Assembly: GCF_001401155.1 (NCBI RefSeq)
Contig: NZ_LJRO01000049.1
Coordinates: 1 to 43,767, forward strand
Reading direction: 5' to 3'
Length of the DNA: 43,767 bases
From: Pseudomonas tremae
GTDB taxonomy: Bacteria; Pseudomonadota; Gammaproteobacteria; Pseudomonadales; Pseudomonadaceae
Shown: one piece after another, positions 1-7,726 of the stretch
How positions within the stretch are numbered: the stretch's first letter is position 1
Layout: the number at the start of each line of letters is the position of its first letter
The notes under the pieces: model-generated
What the model was told of the DNA's origin: nothing
Databases searched by the model: none
What the model saw: only the letters and a program-made list of their open reading frames with translations
Program-made: the position numbers and the translations under genes

Positions 1-1
1 G

Positions 2-1879
2 TTGCTCGGAGCATCCCTAGACAAGGATCAGCCTGACAACCCGATTAACTATTTTCATCGTATTCCGGCCCATGCTAAACGCTTAACCACCTACCGAACG
101 ATGATGAATATTTTCACCGCCTGCCACCCTGAAGACCTTGATACCGCCTACCACTACTTGCTCAAGCACGAAAAAACCAGGCACGACATTATTAATGATG
201 ACACCTTTGCGACAGTGATAGAAAAAGCATTTGCATATTATAAAGACGTCATCGCGCCTGCGTATCGTCCGCGCCTGTTGGATACACAGTCAGCCGCCTT
301 ACTGCACTCATTTTCAGCGCAATTAAAGCGCCTTGATGTAAAAAACAAGTTCATCACCTGCCTGCTGCTCAACCCGATAGTTGACAGTGTTGGATTTCGC
401 TGTCAACGGGATGCCTACAAAACGATATATGCGTGCCTGTTTGGAGACGAACACGGCCCCCGACTTGCTGAATATATCAACTTTCTGGGGGTGCAGGCTT
501 TTTGTGAAAAACTTGACTCAAGGATTCAACAAGCTGCTCATGATAGGGAGTATGACCCGATGAAAGAAGACACACACGCGAGCCAGGAAGCCTTGCAAAT
601 GTCCGATGCAGCGAACCATACGGCCAAATCCGAAACGTTAAACACATCGGATCAAGCGCCGGAAGCTATCGATTTTGACGAGATCAAGGCACGCGCAGAA
701 GCGTATGCACTACACTTAAGAAGCCATAGCGAGTCTATCGCAGAAAGCCTTTCCGGCTTTGAATGCTACAACGTGGCAGTGGATGAAATAGAACGCTGTA
801 TCGAGTTCCTGGAAAATATTGAGTTGAACAGATCATTCTTTGAGCGCCGGGTGAACTGTGTCACAAGCTACCTGCCACTCAACCAGCCAATTTACGCAAC
901 GACGTGCTTTGGCATTATTCCTTCGCTACTGGCCCGCTCAGCATGGCTTCGGCCTCCAACTGCCATGCACCCGCATTATAAAAAATTGCTGAATCCGTTA
1001 AAACTCGACCACTTCTTTCCCAACTTACATGTCTCTTTTGCCGACAAAGATACGTTTGTTAGTCAAACCGCAGCGATCTCGGACGCGGTGATTTTTACCG
1101 GCACCCCGGAAAATGCAGCCAAGGTCAGAAAATCTTACTTGAAACGGACGCTCTTCATTCTTAACGGCGCAGGTCATAACCCCTTGGTAGTGGCAGCCGA
1201 TGCCTGCATCACGACGGCCGTGGAAAGCGCTTTGAGAGTCGTATTATATAACCAAGGCCAGGATTGCGCTGGGCCTAATAGTATTATGGTGCACGTTGAG
1301 GCCTACCCTGAATTCATTCGACAGCTGCGCAAAGAACTGACCCGATGTGAAGGCCTTGTAGGCGATTACAAGTGCAAGAAAAATATTGTCGGACCCAACA
1401 GTGATCCCGACCATACGCTGAAAGTCATGAAAATGTTCAGAGACTGTCGTGAACACTGCACCTATGGTGGCGAAATAAACCCTGTCAGCGGGTTGATCAG
1501 ACCGACAATATTCGAGCGACCCTTGTCTTTAGGCGGCAACTACAAAGAGTTTTTTGCACCCGTATTTTTTGTACAACTTTATAGCGACGATGCTGAACTG
1601 GCGTCCTATTTTGAACACCCACTTTACTCACCAAACTCTATGTACATCTCCTTGTTTGGCAGCAGCGATTATATCAGCGGCCTCATTGAGCAAGGAAAAC
1701 ACGACCCCTGCACAGTGCTAAGTAATACCGACCTGCACATTGTCGAAAAAGGTTACGCCCCTTATGGTGGACAGGGTGTCGCGGCCTCGTGTCTTTATGT
1801 AAACGGCGTGCGCATCGCCAAACCGACCTTACCGCAACGTGATATCCACGAACATCTGGTTGCGCACCCACACCACTAA
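2..1879 (+). CDS. Aldehyde-dehydrogenase-fold protein with unknown N-terminal region (probably 5'-truncated)
   Basis: The frame is open to the left edge, so the gene probably begins outside the window; the first codon inside is TTG and there is no visible ribosome binding site. Residues about 285-610 resemble the NAD(P)-dependent aldehyde dehydrogenase fold: a VIFTGTPENAAKV segment matches the nucleotide-binding 'FTGS' loop, and YNQGQDCAGPN carries the catalytic cysteine at residue 422. The usual LELGGK motif reads ILNGAGHNP, so the general-base Glu is replaced by Asn, as in CoA-acylating aldehyde dehydrogenases. Residues 1-280 are helical, recognised by no family I know, and include a polar linker at about 185-225. 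An MFS transporter follows 40 nt downstream, suggesting a small biosynthesis/export unit. A reductase or CoA-dependent dehydrogenase acting on a carrier-bound or CoA substrate is inference; the substrate is unknown. Confidence 0.75.
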   Translation: MLGASLDKDQPDNPINYFHRIPAHAKRLTTYRTMMNIFTACHPEDLDTAYHYLLKHEKTRHDIINDDTFATVIEKAFAYYKDVIAPAYRPRLLDTQSAALLHSFSAQLKRLDVKNKFITCLLLNPIVDSVGFRCQRDAYKTIYACLFGDEHGPRLAEYINFLGVQAFCEKLDSRIQQAAHDREYDPMKEDTHASQEALQMSDAANHTAKSETLNTSDQAPEAIDFDEIKARAEAYALHLRSHSESIAESLSGFECYNVAVDEIERCIEFLENIELNRSFFERRVNCVTSYLPLNQPIYATTCFGIIPSLLARSAWLRPPTAMHPHYKKLLNPLKLDHFFPNLHVSFADKDTFVSQTAAISDAVIFTGTPENAAKVRKSYLKRTLFILNGAGHNPLVVAADACITTAVESALRVVLYNQGQDCAGPNSIMVHVEAYPEFIRQLRKELTRCEGLVGDYKCKKNIVGPNSDPDHTLKVMKMFRDCREHCTYGGEINPVSGLIRPTIFERPLSLGGNYKEFFAPVFFVQLYSDDAELASYFEHPLYSPNSMYISLFGSSDYISGLIEQGKHDPCTVLSNTDLHIVEKGYAPYGGQGVAASCLYVNGVRIAKPTLPQRDIHEHLVAHPHH

Positions 1880-1918
1880 CGTGGCTTTCAATGACCCAGT
1901 CAGTCAGAGGCATGAGTG

Positions 1919-3076
1919 ATGAACAGAGTGTTGTTGGCGGCGCTTATCCTCGGCGTCTCCATTGTCGGTTTGAGCATTGGTTCGACCGTACCGGTGGTGG
2001 CGTTGCGCCTTTACCAGGCAGGGGCATCAAATGTACACATAGGCATCATGTCTGCGCTGCCGGCGGCGGGGATGATGTTATCAGCATTTATTGTGGAACG
2101 GCTCTGCAAACACTTGAGCCGCCGCCATATCTACCTGTATTGCTTCAGCCTTTCCACACTGAGTATTGCTGCACTGGAAGTGCTTCCCTCATCGCTGGCA
2201 ATTCTGGCAGTCGCCAGGCTGACGATGGGGCTGGCAGCGGGGACCATCATTATTCTGGGAGAGTCATGGGTCAATGAAATTGCCATGGACTCGTACCGGG
2301 GGAGGATTGTCGCGATCTACACGACATGCTTCACGGTCTTTCAGCTGCTTGGGCCAGCGATGGTGTCAGTGTTTGGCACTGCCGGAGCGCAGGTGAACGG
2401 CGTAGTCATCGCCGGACACTTTGTAGCGCTGGCGGTTATCTGGTTCATTCTACCCAGCCACATGACCGGGCCGGGTGACAGCAAAGACAAAACATTCTCG
2501 GTACTTGGCTTTATTCAAGTCGCACCCGCCTTGTGCATGGGAATCATTTTTTTCTCGTTTTTCGACAGCGTCATTCTATCGCTGTTCCCGGTTTATGCTG
2601 CTGACCATGGCTATACGATCAAACTCGCGGCATTGATGGTGACCGTTATCCTGCTGGGAGACGCGATGTTTCAGTTTCCACTGGGCTGGCTGTCGGACAA
2701 AGTTTCAAGGCCTGCGGTTTATCTTGGATGTGGCGTACTGTCTCTGGTCATCGGAATGAGCATGTCCTGGTTGATGAATTACCCGTTGCTCATATGGCCA
2801 TGTCTAGCAGTGCTGGGTGCAGTGGCAGGCGGTGTTTATACCTTGGCAATCATTCTCATCGGCGAGAAGTTCACGGGCCGAGACCTGATAACCGCCAATG
2901 CAAGTGCCGGCCTCCTATGGGGAGTAGGTAGCTTACTCGGCCCTTTGGTCAGCGGAGTAGTAATGACAGGCAACGCAAATGGCCTGCCATTGACACTATC
3001 AGCAGCAGCACTACTGTTCGTCTTCTTTGCGCTGCAGTTGCTGAGGAAAACCGCTCGGGTCAAGGCATTGCCATAA
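1919..3076 (+). CDS. MFS transporter (YcaD-like exporter)
   Basis: This is a major facilitator superfamily protein of 385 residues with about 12 hydrophobic segments and a conserved GESWVNE motif after helix 4, which is typical of the YcaD-like drug-export branch. Helices are paired around a cytoplasmic loop near residues 185-195 (GPGDSKDKTF). ATG 1919 is preceded by an AGAGG box; a GTG immediately before it at 1916 is an alternative. It lies 40 nt downstream of the aldehyde-dehydrogenase-fold gene on the same strand and probably shares its transcript, which would fit export of that pathway's product. The substrate cannot be read from the sequence. Confidence 0.85.
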   Translation: MNRVLLAALILGVSIVGLSIGSTVPVVALRLYQAGASNVHIGIMSALPAAGMMLSAFIVERLCKHLSRRHIYLYCFSLSTLSIAALEVLPSSLAILAVARLTMGLAAGTIIILGESWVNEIAMDSYRGRIVAIYTTCFTVFQLLGPAMVSVFGTAGAQVNGVVIAGHFVALAVIWFILPSHMTGPGDSKDKTFSVLGFIQVAPALCMGIIFFSFFDSVILSLFPVYAADHGYTIKLAALMVTVILLGDAMFQFPLGWLSDKVSRPAVYLGCGVLSLVIGMSMSWLMNYPLLIWPCLAVLGAVAGGVYTLAIILIGEKFTGRDLITANASAGLLWGVGSLLGPLVSGVVMTGNANGLPLTLSAAALLFVFFALQLLRKTARVKALP

Positions 3077-3135
3077 GTGTAAGTACAATGGAGGCCTAAC
3101 ACTCACTGAGGCAATGCACCTGACTCACAGTCAAC

Positions 3136-3318
3136 TCACTGGGCGGTTTTGTGATCCAGAGCGGCGTAAAAGTTGGCGCTTTGCTGCAGGTATTTAGTGG
3201 TGTAGGTCTGGGTGGCGTGAGCTTTCTTGTCGCTTACTTCCACACTTGCGCTGGCGGGCAGCACGACGCTTGCCGAAATGGCTGATGCAGCGATGATGGA
3301 GAAAAGATTGAAGTTCAT
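3136..3318 (-). CDS. Small secreted protein, 60 aa
   Basis: ATG at 3318 follows a purine-rich GAGGGG box; the longer frame upstream of it has no support. Residues 1-25 form a standard signal peptide (Met-Asn start, hydrophobic IIAASAISASVVL core, AxA-like site ASA), leaving a mature peptide of about 35 residues that is Lys-, Thr-, Gln- and Tyr-rich. No family is recognised. It is monocistronic, lying between the MFS gene and the lactonase-like gene. Similar tiny periplasmic proteins are common in Pseudomonas and mostly uncharacterised. Function unknown. Confidence 0.6.
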   Translation of the reverse strand: MNFNLFSIIAASAISASVVLPASASVEVSDKKAHATQTYTTKYLQQSANFYAALDHKTAQ

Positions 3319-3455
3319 GTCGGTCACCCCTCGTTGTCTGTCTGTGCATGGGTTTGAAGCGTTGGCCGTCTTTGGCCGTGACTCAAACTTACGCCCGAGG
3401 GGTGGCTCAGCAGAAATCTTTTGTAGCACTAACCCATATCACCAAGAATGATGAC

Positions 3456-3488
3456 GGCTCCAGCCCCTGACTCTGGAGGGCTGAAGCC
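3456..3488. repeat. Intergenic hairpin downstream of the lactonase gene
   Basis: Arms GGCTCCAGCCC (3456-3466 region) and GGGCTGAAGCC pair over 11 positions with one mismatch. The hairpin sits just past the stop of the minus-strand lactonase gene but lacks a run of T on that strand, so it is at best a weak terminator. Confidence 0.3.
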
Positions 3489-3496
3489 GACGGGCC

Positions 3497-4681
3497 TTAC
3501 TTGTCAGTCAGAAAATACAGATACGACGGTGTATCCACATCGAGTTTCTGCACCGTGTCGCCGAGCATCCCGCTTTGCGGATCGCGGCGTACGGTCACGA
3601 TCTGGTTGCTCTTCTGATTGGCAAACAGCATGAACTTGCCGGTCGGGTCAAAGGCAAATTCGCGAGGCTCCTTGCCTTCGAGGGAACGACGCTGAATTTC
3701 TTCAAGCTTGCCGCTGGCCTGATCGATCCGGAACACCACGACCTGATTGGCTTCACCACGATTAGTCACATACAGAAACTTGCCATCCGGCGAGGTGTGC
3801 AAGGCGCCTCCACCGTTTTTCTGCTCAACACCCTTGTTCTTCAAATCGACCAGTTGGGTCTGCTTGAAGGCACCGTCATGGTAGTCAAACACGGCGACCT
3901 GGGCGGTCATTTCCAGCACCAGCCAGGCATGTTTGCCATCAGCACTGAACAGGGTATGGCGTGGTCCTGTACCGCCTGGCAACTGCACGAAAGGCTCTTT
4001 GGCTGGCTGCAGCGGCTTGGTCTGGCTGGCGTCGTAGCGGTACACGAACAGCTTGTCGGCGCCCAGGTCGGCAGTCACCACATACTTGTCATCCGGGGTC
4101 GGCACGGCCAGATGCACATGCGACGACATCTGCCGCTCACTGTCGACCTTGCTTCCAGGCCCCAGCGGCAGGACCTGAACGGCCTCGCTCAACTTGCCGT
4201 CCTTGCCCACTGGCACCACTGTCAGCGCGCCACCGGGGTCAGGGTTTACTGCGTAGTTGGCAACGAACAGGTAGCGACCGTCGCGGCTCAGACTGGAGTG
4301 CGTGGGTTCTTCGCCACGGCTTTGGACCTGATTGACGGGCGTTATCTGACGGGTTTTCGGGTCGATGGCAAAGCTGCTGACCTTGCCGATCACATCCTTC
4401 TGGCCCGGTCCGTTCTCGTTGACCGCGAACAGATAACGCTGGTCTCGAGATAACGTCAGCCAGGAAGGGTTATCGGATTTGACGACCTGCAGCGGCTTGG
4501 CGTCGATCATCCCGGTTTCGCTATTGAAGCCAAAACGGTAGATCCCTTCACTCTTTCCTTGTGTGTAGGAACCCATCAGCAACTCAGTGTCGGGCATAGG
4601 CTGGGCCTGCAGGGAAAATGCGCTCATGGCACTGGCAATCGCCAGCCATGGCAGAAGTTTATGGGGCATGGGGGCATCCAT
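3497..4681 (-). CDS. Lactonase family beta-propeller protein (6-phosphogluconolactonase-like), periplasmic
   Basis: Length (394 aa) and repeated blade motifs such as DGRYLFVANY, DGKFLYVTNRG and TGKFMLFANQ mark the Lactonase/YbhE-Pgl seven-bladed propeller family. Other family members hydrolyse 6-phosphogluconolactone or related sugar lactones. Here the N-terminus is a clear signal peptide (LLPWLAIASAMSAFSLQAQP), so the protein is exported and probably acts on an extracytoplasmic lactone rather than in the cytosolic pentose phosphate pathway; that is inference. ATG 4681 is used; an in-frame ATG at 4669 would give an equally good signal peptide. It is transcribed alone, with divergent or unrelated neighbours. 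Confidence 0.8.
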   Translation of the reverse strand: MDAPMPHKLLPWLAIASAMSAFSLQAQPMPDTELLMGSYTQGKSEGIYRFGFNSETGMIDAKPLQVVKSDNPSWLTLSRDQRYLFAVNENGPGQKDVIGKVSSFAIDPKTRQITPVNQVQSRGEEPTHSSLSRDGRYLFVANYAVNPDPGGALTVVPVGKDGKLSEAVQVLPLGPGSKVDSERQMSSHVHLAVPTPDDKYVVTADLGADKLFVYRYDASQTKPLQPAKEPFVQLPGGTGPRHTLFSADGKHAWLVLEMTAQVAVFDYHDGAFKQTQLVDLKNKGVEQKNGGGALHTSPDGKFLYVTNRGEANQVVVFRIDQASGKLEEIQRRSLEGKEPREFAFDPTGKFMLFANQKSNQIVTVRRDPQSGMLGDTVQKLDVDTPSYLYFLTDK

Positions 4682-4747
4682 CTTGTTATCGAATGTAGTG
4701 CCTGTTACGGCACTGTCGGGTCTATGACAGCGCCAGCCCGCATTTAA

Positions 4748-5032
4748 TCAATCCTGCGCAGAATCATCTTCGTCCGAAGGGGTGAAAGCGTCGAGGCAGA
4801 TGATCCGGTGATCGGCATTGCCATCGTTGACGACCCAGCTTTGCAGGGATTCATCGAATGTTGCAGCTTCGACCTGGGCTTTGCTGAAACGCCATACCTT
4901 GCGCTCGCGGCCGTCCATGCATTCAACGTTCAGTTCATCACCCAAGGAGAAGTCCCAGGCGTGCAGACCGTCGATTTCCAGCATGGTGGTGGCTTCGAGG
5001 GCGGCGAACAGCGTGGTTGGCGAAGTGGTCAT
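4748..5032 (-). CDS. Small conserved hypothetical protein (DUF5629-like)
   Basis: A 94-residue acidic, cytosolic protein without signal or membrane segment. The compact beta-rich sequence with a variable acidic C-terminus (DEDDSAQD) resembles a short protein widely found in Pseudomonas, which I recall as DUF5629; this recall is not verified. It stands alone between the lactonase-like gene and the sugar-acid cluster. No catalytic motif is visible and no function can be given. Confidence 0.65.
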   Translation of the reverse strand: MTTSPTTLFAALEATTMLEIDGLHAWDFSLGDELNVECMDGRERKVWRFSKAQVEAATFDESLQSWVVNDGNADHRIICLDAFTPSDEDDSAQD

Positions 5033-5169
5033 GATGGTTATCCTGCCTGCAAAAGCGCGAATGATAGGGCAAAGGCAGGGGGAGATACACCGCTGATCGC
5101 CTTGCTACTCGGTCAAGAGCGCACAGAACGGCATGCCAGCGCGGGACGCAGGCATGCCGAAGACCAGCA

Positions 5170-6162
5170 TCACAATTTGCCGATACCGCCTGGCTGAAAC
5201 ACCGCTTCGCTCGGTGCCAGGCCGTTGATCAGCGGCTGACCGAACTCGGCCTGGCTGACCTCGAAGCGATCCCCCGGCTGAGTGCGCACGCCATCGGCAA
5301 ACGACAGGGTCGCGGTGCCGAAAAAATGCACATGGACGTCGCCGGGCCTGAGGAACTGGGCGTATTTGAAATGGTGGTATTCGAGGTTTTCCAGGCTGTG
5401 GCACATGTTCGCTTCGCCGCTGAGAAATTCCTTTTCCCACAGCACCTTGCCGTCACGCCAGATGCGGCTGGTGCCCGTCAGGCTTTGTGGCAAATCGCCC
5501 ACACGCAACTCCGGCCCGAACGAACAGGCGCGCAGCTTCGAATGCGCCAGATACAGGTAGTTGCGACGTTCCATGACGTGGTCGGAGTACTCGTTGCCAA
5601 TGGCGAAACCCAGACGATAAGGCTTGCGATCATGGCCGATCACATACAACCCACTCAGCTCCGGTTCCTCGCCGCCATCTTCGGCAAACGGAGGCAGTGA
5701 AAACGAGTGGCCCGGACGCACGACAATGCTGCCATCGCCCTTGTAGAACCACTCCGGTTGCACACCGGCCTGCCCCGCCGCTGGCTTGCCGCCTTCAACG
5801 CCCCATTTGAAGATGCGCATGGTGTCAGTCATCGACGCCTCATCGCCGGCCTGCTGGTGCATCTTGTCGCGCGCCGACGCGCTGCCGAGGTGAGTCAGCC
5901 CGGTGCCACTGACCAACACGTGCGCCGGATCAGGATGGTCTAGCGGCGGCAGGATGCGCAGGTCACTCAGCAGTTGCGAATAATCATGAGTTTCGCCAAC
6001 GCCACGCTGTTCGACCTGATGCGCCAGCACAGAGCCCGCCTCGATAGCCGCCAATGCCAACTCGCGGACACTCTCGACTCCCTGCACTTCACGCACCTGA
6101 TCATCGTCGACCAGCCCGACACGGCGCTGACCATTGCTCAATTCAAACTGTACTAACCGCAT
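5170..6162 (-). CDS. AraD1/GguC-type fumarylacetoacetate-hydrolase-fold enzyme
   Basis: 330 residues of the COG3802 (GguC/AraD1) branch of the FAH superfamily. The metal-binding acidic pattern is present: EEPELSG (Glu-x-x-Glu region near residue 165) followed by FAIGNEYSDHVME. The FAH fold handles 2-keto-3-deoxy acids and 1,3-diketones by metal-assisted dehydration or C-C hydrolysis. Encoded 36 nt downstream of the MFS transporter and divergent from an IlvD/Edd dehydratase, it most likely acts on the 2-keto-3-deoxy sugar acid made by that dehydratase, for example in an L-arabonate-type route. The precise reaction is inferred from context; the family as a whole is thinly characterised. Confidence 0.85.
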   Translation of the reverse strand: MRLVQFELSNGQRRVGLVDDDQVREVQGVESVRELALAAIEAGSVLAHQVEQRGVGETHDYSQLLSDLRILPPLDHPDPAHVLVSGTGLTHLGSASARDKMHQQAGDEASMTDTMRIFKWGVEGGKPAAGQAGVQPEWFYKGDGSIVVRPGHSFSLPPFAEDGGEEPELSGLYVIGHDRKPYRLGFAIGNEYSDHVMERRNYLYLAHSKLRACSFGPELRVGDLPQSLTGTSRIWRDGKVLWEKEFLSGEANMCHSLENLEYHHFKYAQFLRPGDVHVHFFGTATLSFADGVRTQPGDRFEVSQAEFGQPLINGLAPSEAVFQPGGIGKL

Positions 6163-6198
6163 GAAAATCTCCTTCCAGAATAGTGGGAAGCTGAAAAC

Positions 6199-7512
6199 CT
6201 ATCTCGCCTTGGCACTGGCCGCGAAGTCGGATACCGGCAGCACATGTTTGCGCTCCAGAACGTGATACACGATGCCGGTCAGCAGCAGCCCGAACACCAT
6301 AACGCCGGACAGGAAATACAGACCGGACGCCAGGCTGCCGGTCATTTCCTTCAATGCACCGATCACGAACGGCCCGATGTACCCCCCAAGGTTGCCGACC
6401 GAGTTGATCAGCGCTATACCGGCTGCCGCACTGGCACCGGCAAAGAAGCGTCCCGGCAAGGTCCAGAACACAGCCGTACAGGAAAACAAAGCGAACGCCA
6501 CGACACACAGTGCGGCCAGTTGCGCCACAGGTAAAGTCAGCCATGCACTGCAGAACAGGCCGATGGCACCCAGCACATACAGCACCGCCAGATGCCCGTA
6601 ACGGTCATTGAGCCTGTCCGAACTGCGCGGCACGATCAGCAGGCCGATGATGCCGAAGATGTAGGGCACCGAGGACACGAAGCCAGTGGTCAGGTCACTG
6701 CCGCCGAACTGTTTGATCAGCGTCGGCAGCCACAACCCCAGACCGTAGATGCTCAGAGTCACCGGCAAATAGAACAGCGCCAGCAGCAGAACGCGCTTGT
6801 CTTTCAAGGCGTGCAACGGGTTGCCGTGACGGGTCTGGCCGTATTCTTCCAGGTCTTTTTTCAGTTCTCCGGTGAGCCAGTCTTTCTCGGCCTGATCCAT
6901 CCACTTGACCTGTTGCGGACCGTCCGGCAGCCAGCGCAGCACCGGCCAGGTCAGCAGAATCGCTGGCGTGCCGATCACGATGAACAACCACTGCCAACCG
7001 TGCAGGCCAAGCACGCCGTCCATGCCCAACAGACCGCCGGAGACAGGTCCGGTGATCATCATGGCGATGGGTTGCGAGAGGATGAACAAGCCGAGGATCT
7101 TGCCGCGATGGCCAACCGGAAACCATTGGGTGATGTAGTAAAGCACGCCAGGAAAAAAGCCTGCTTCAGCGGCGCCGAGCAGAAAACGCATCACATAGAA
7201 ACTGTGAGGCCCCTGCACAAACGCCATGCCAATGGTGATTGCGCCCCAGGTGATCATGATCCGCGCAAACCAGCGACGTGCACCGAAGCGCTCAAGCATC
7301 AGGTTGCTGGGAATTTCCAGCAGAAAGTAGCCGATGAAAAACAGCCCGGCGCCCAACCCATAGGCCGCGTCGCCAATACCGATGTCCGCGCCCATGTGCA
7401 GCTTGGCGAAACCCACGGCAGAACGGTCCACATAAGCGATCAGGTACAGCAGGATGAGGAATGGAATCAGTTTGAACGTGATGCGGCGTATAAGCCGCAA
7501 TTCCTGGCTCAT
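6199..7512 (-). CDS. MFS transporter, anion:cation symporter (sugar-acid/dicarboxylate type)
   Basis: 437 residues, 12 predicted helices and the ACS-family signatures: LIAYVDRSAVGFAKL in helix 1, GYFLLEIPSNLMLERFGARRW before the A-motif, and GAAEAGFFPGVLYYITQWFP in helix 4. Members take up tartrate, galactarate, glucarate, phthalate and similar organic anions with protons. It is the first gene of a minus-strand pair with the AraD1/GguC enzyme and faces the divergent dehydratase, so it very likely imports the aldonate or aldarate that these enzymes degrade. ATG 7512 has a short purine stretch upstream (GGGAGACC). Confidence 0.88.
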   Translation of the reverse strand: MSQELRLIRRITFKLIPFLILLYLIAYVDRSAVGFAKLHMGADIGIGDAAYGLGAGLFFIGYFLLEIPSNLMLERFGARRWFARIMITWGAITIGMAFVQGPHSFYVMRFLLGAAEAGFFPGVLYYITQWFPVGHRGKILGLFILSQPIAMMITGPVSGGLLGMDGVLGLHGWQWLFIVIGTPAILLTWPVLRWLPDGPQQVKWMDQAEKDWLTGELKKDLEEYGQTRHGNPLHALKDKRVLLLALFYLPVTLSIYGLGLWLPTLIKQFGGSDLTTGFVSSVPYIFGIIGLLIVPRSSDRLNDRYGHLAVLYVLGAIGLFCSAWLTLPVAQLAALCVVAFALFSCTAVFWTLPGRFFAGASAAAGIALINSVGNLGGYIGPFVIGALKEMTGSLASGLYFLSGVMVFGLLLTGIVYHVLERKHVLPVSDFAASAKAR

Positions 7513-7726
7513 GTAGGCGGTCTCCCTTTGTTTTTGTTATGGAACCTGCGGGGATGACCTCTGTGCCTGGGTGCTGAATGACACCGCACGTGCGCCAGGA
7601 TAATCCCTCGTCTACGAATGACTATATAGTAATACTATTTAAACTGACAACTCTTCCAATACGCGTTTTTTAGGCTTACCTTAGCCAACAGTATCGCCAT
7701 TAAGTCTTACAATAAGAGAGCCGATC
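7513..7726. promoter_or_regulatory. Divergent promoter region of the sugar-acid locus
   Basis: This 214-bp gap separates the MFS gene (minus) from the dehydratase gene (plus) and must carry both promoters. An AT-rich core at about 7615-7660 holds the palindrome listed separately. A Shine-Dalgarno AAGAGAG lies at about 7711-7717, upstream of the dehydratase ATG at 7727. Confidence 0.6.
7626..7638. promoter_or_regulatory. Palindromic operator candidate for the GntR regulator
   Basis: ATAGTAATACTAT is a perfect 13-bp palindrome around its central base. Its GT-N3-AC core is the spacing typical of FadR-subfamily GntR operators. It lies in the AT-rich middle of the divergent promoter region, and the FadR-type regulator is encoded directly after the dehydratase. 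A degenerate relative (TGGTATGATGCCC) occurs at about 9540-9552 upstream of the regulator. Binding is inferred, not shown. Confidence 0.5.
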
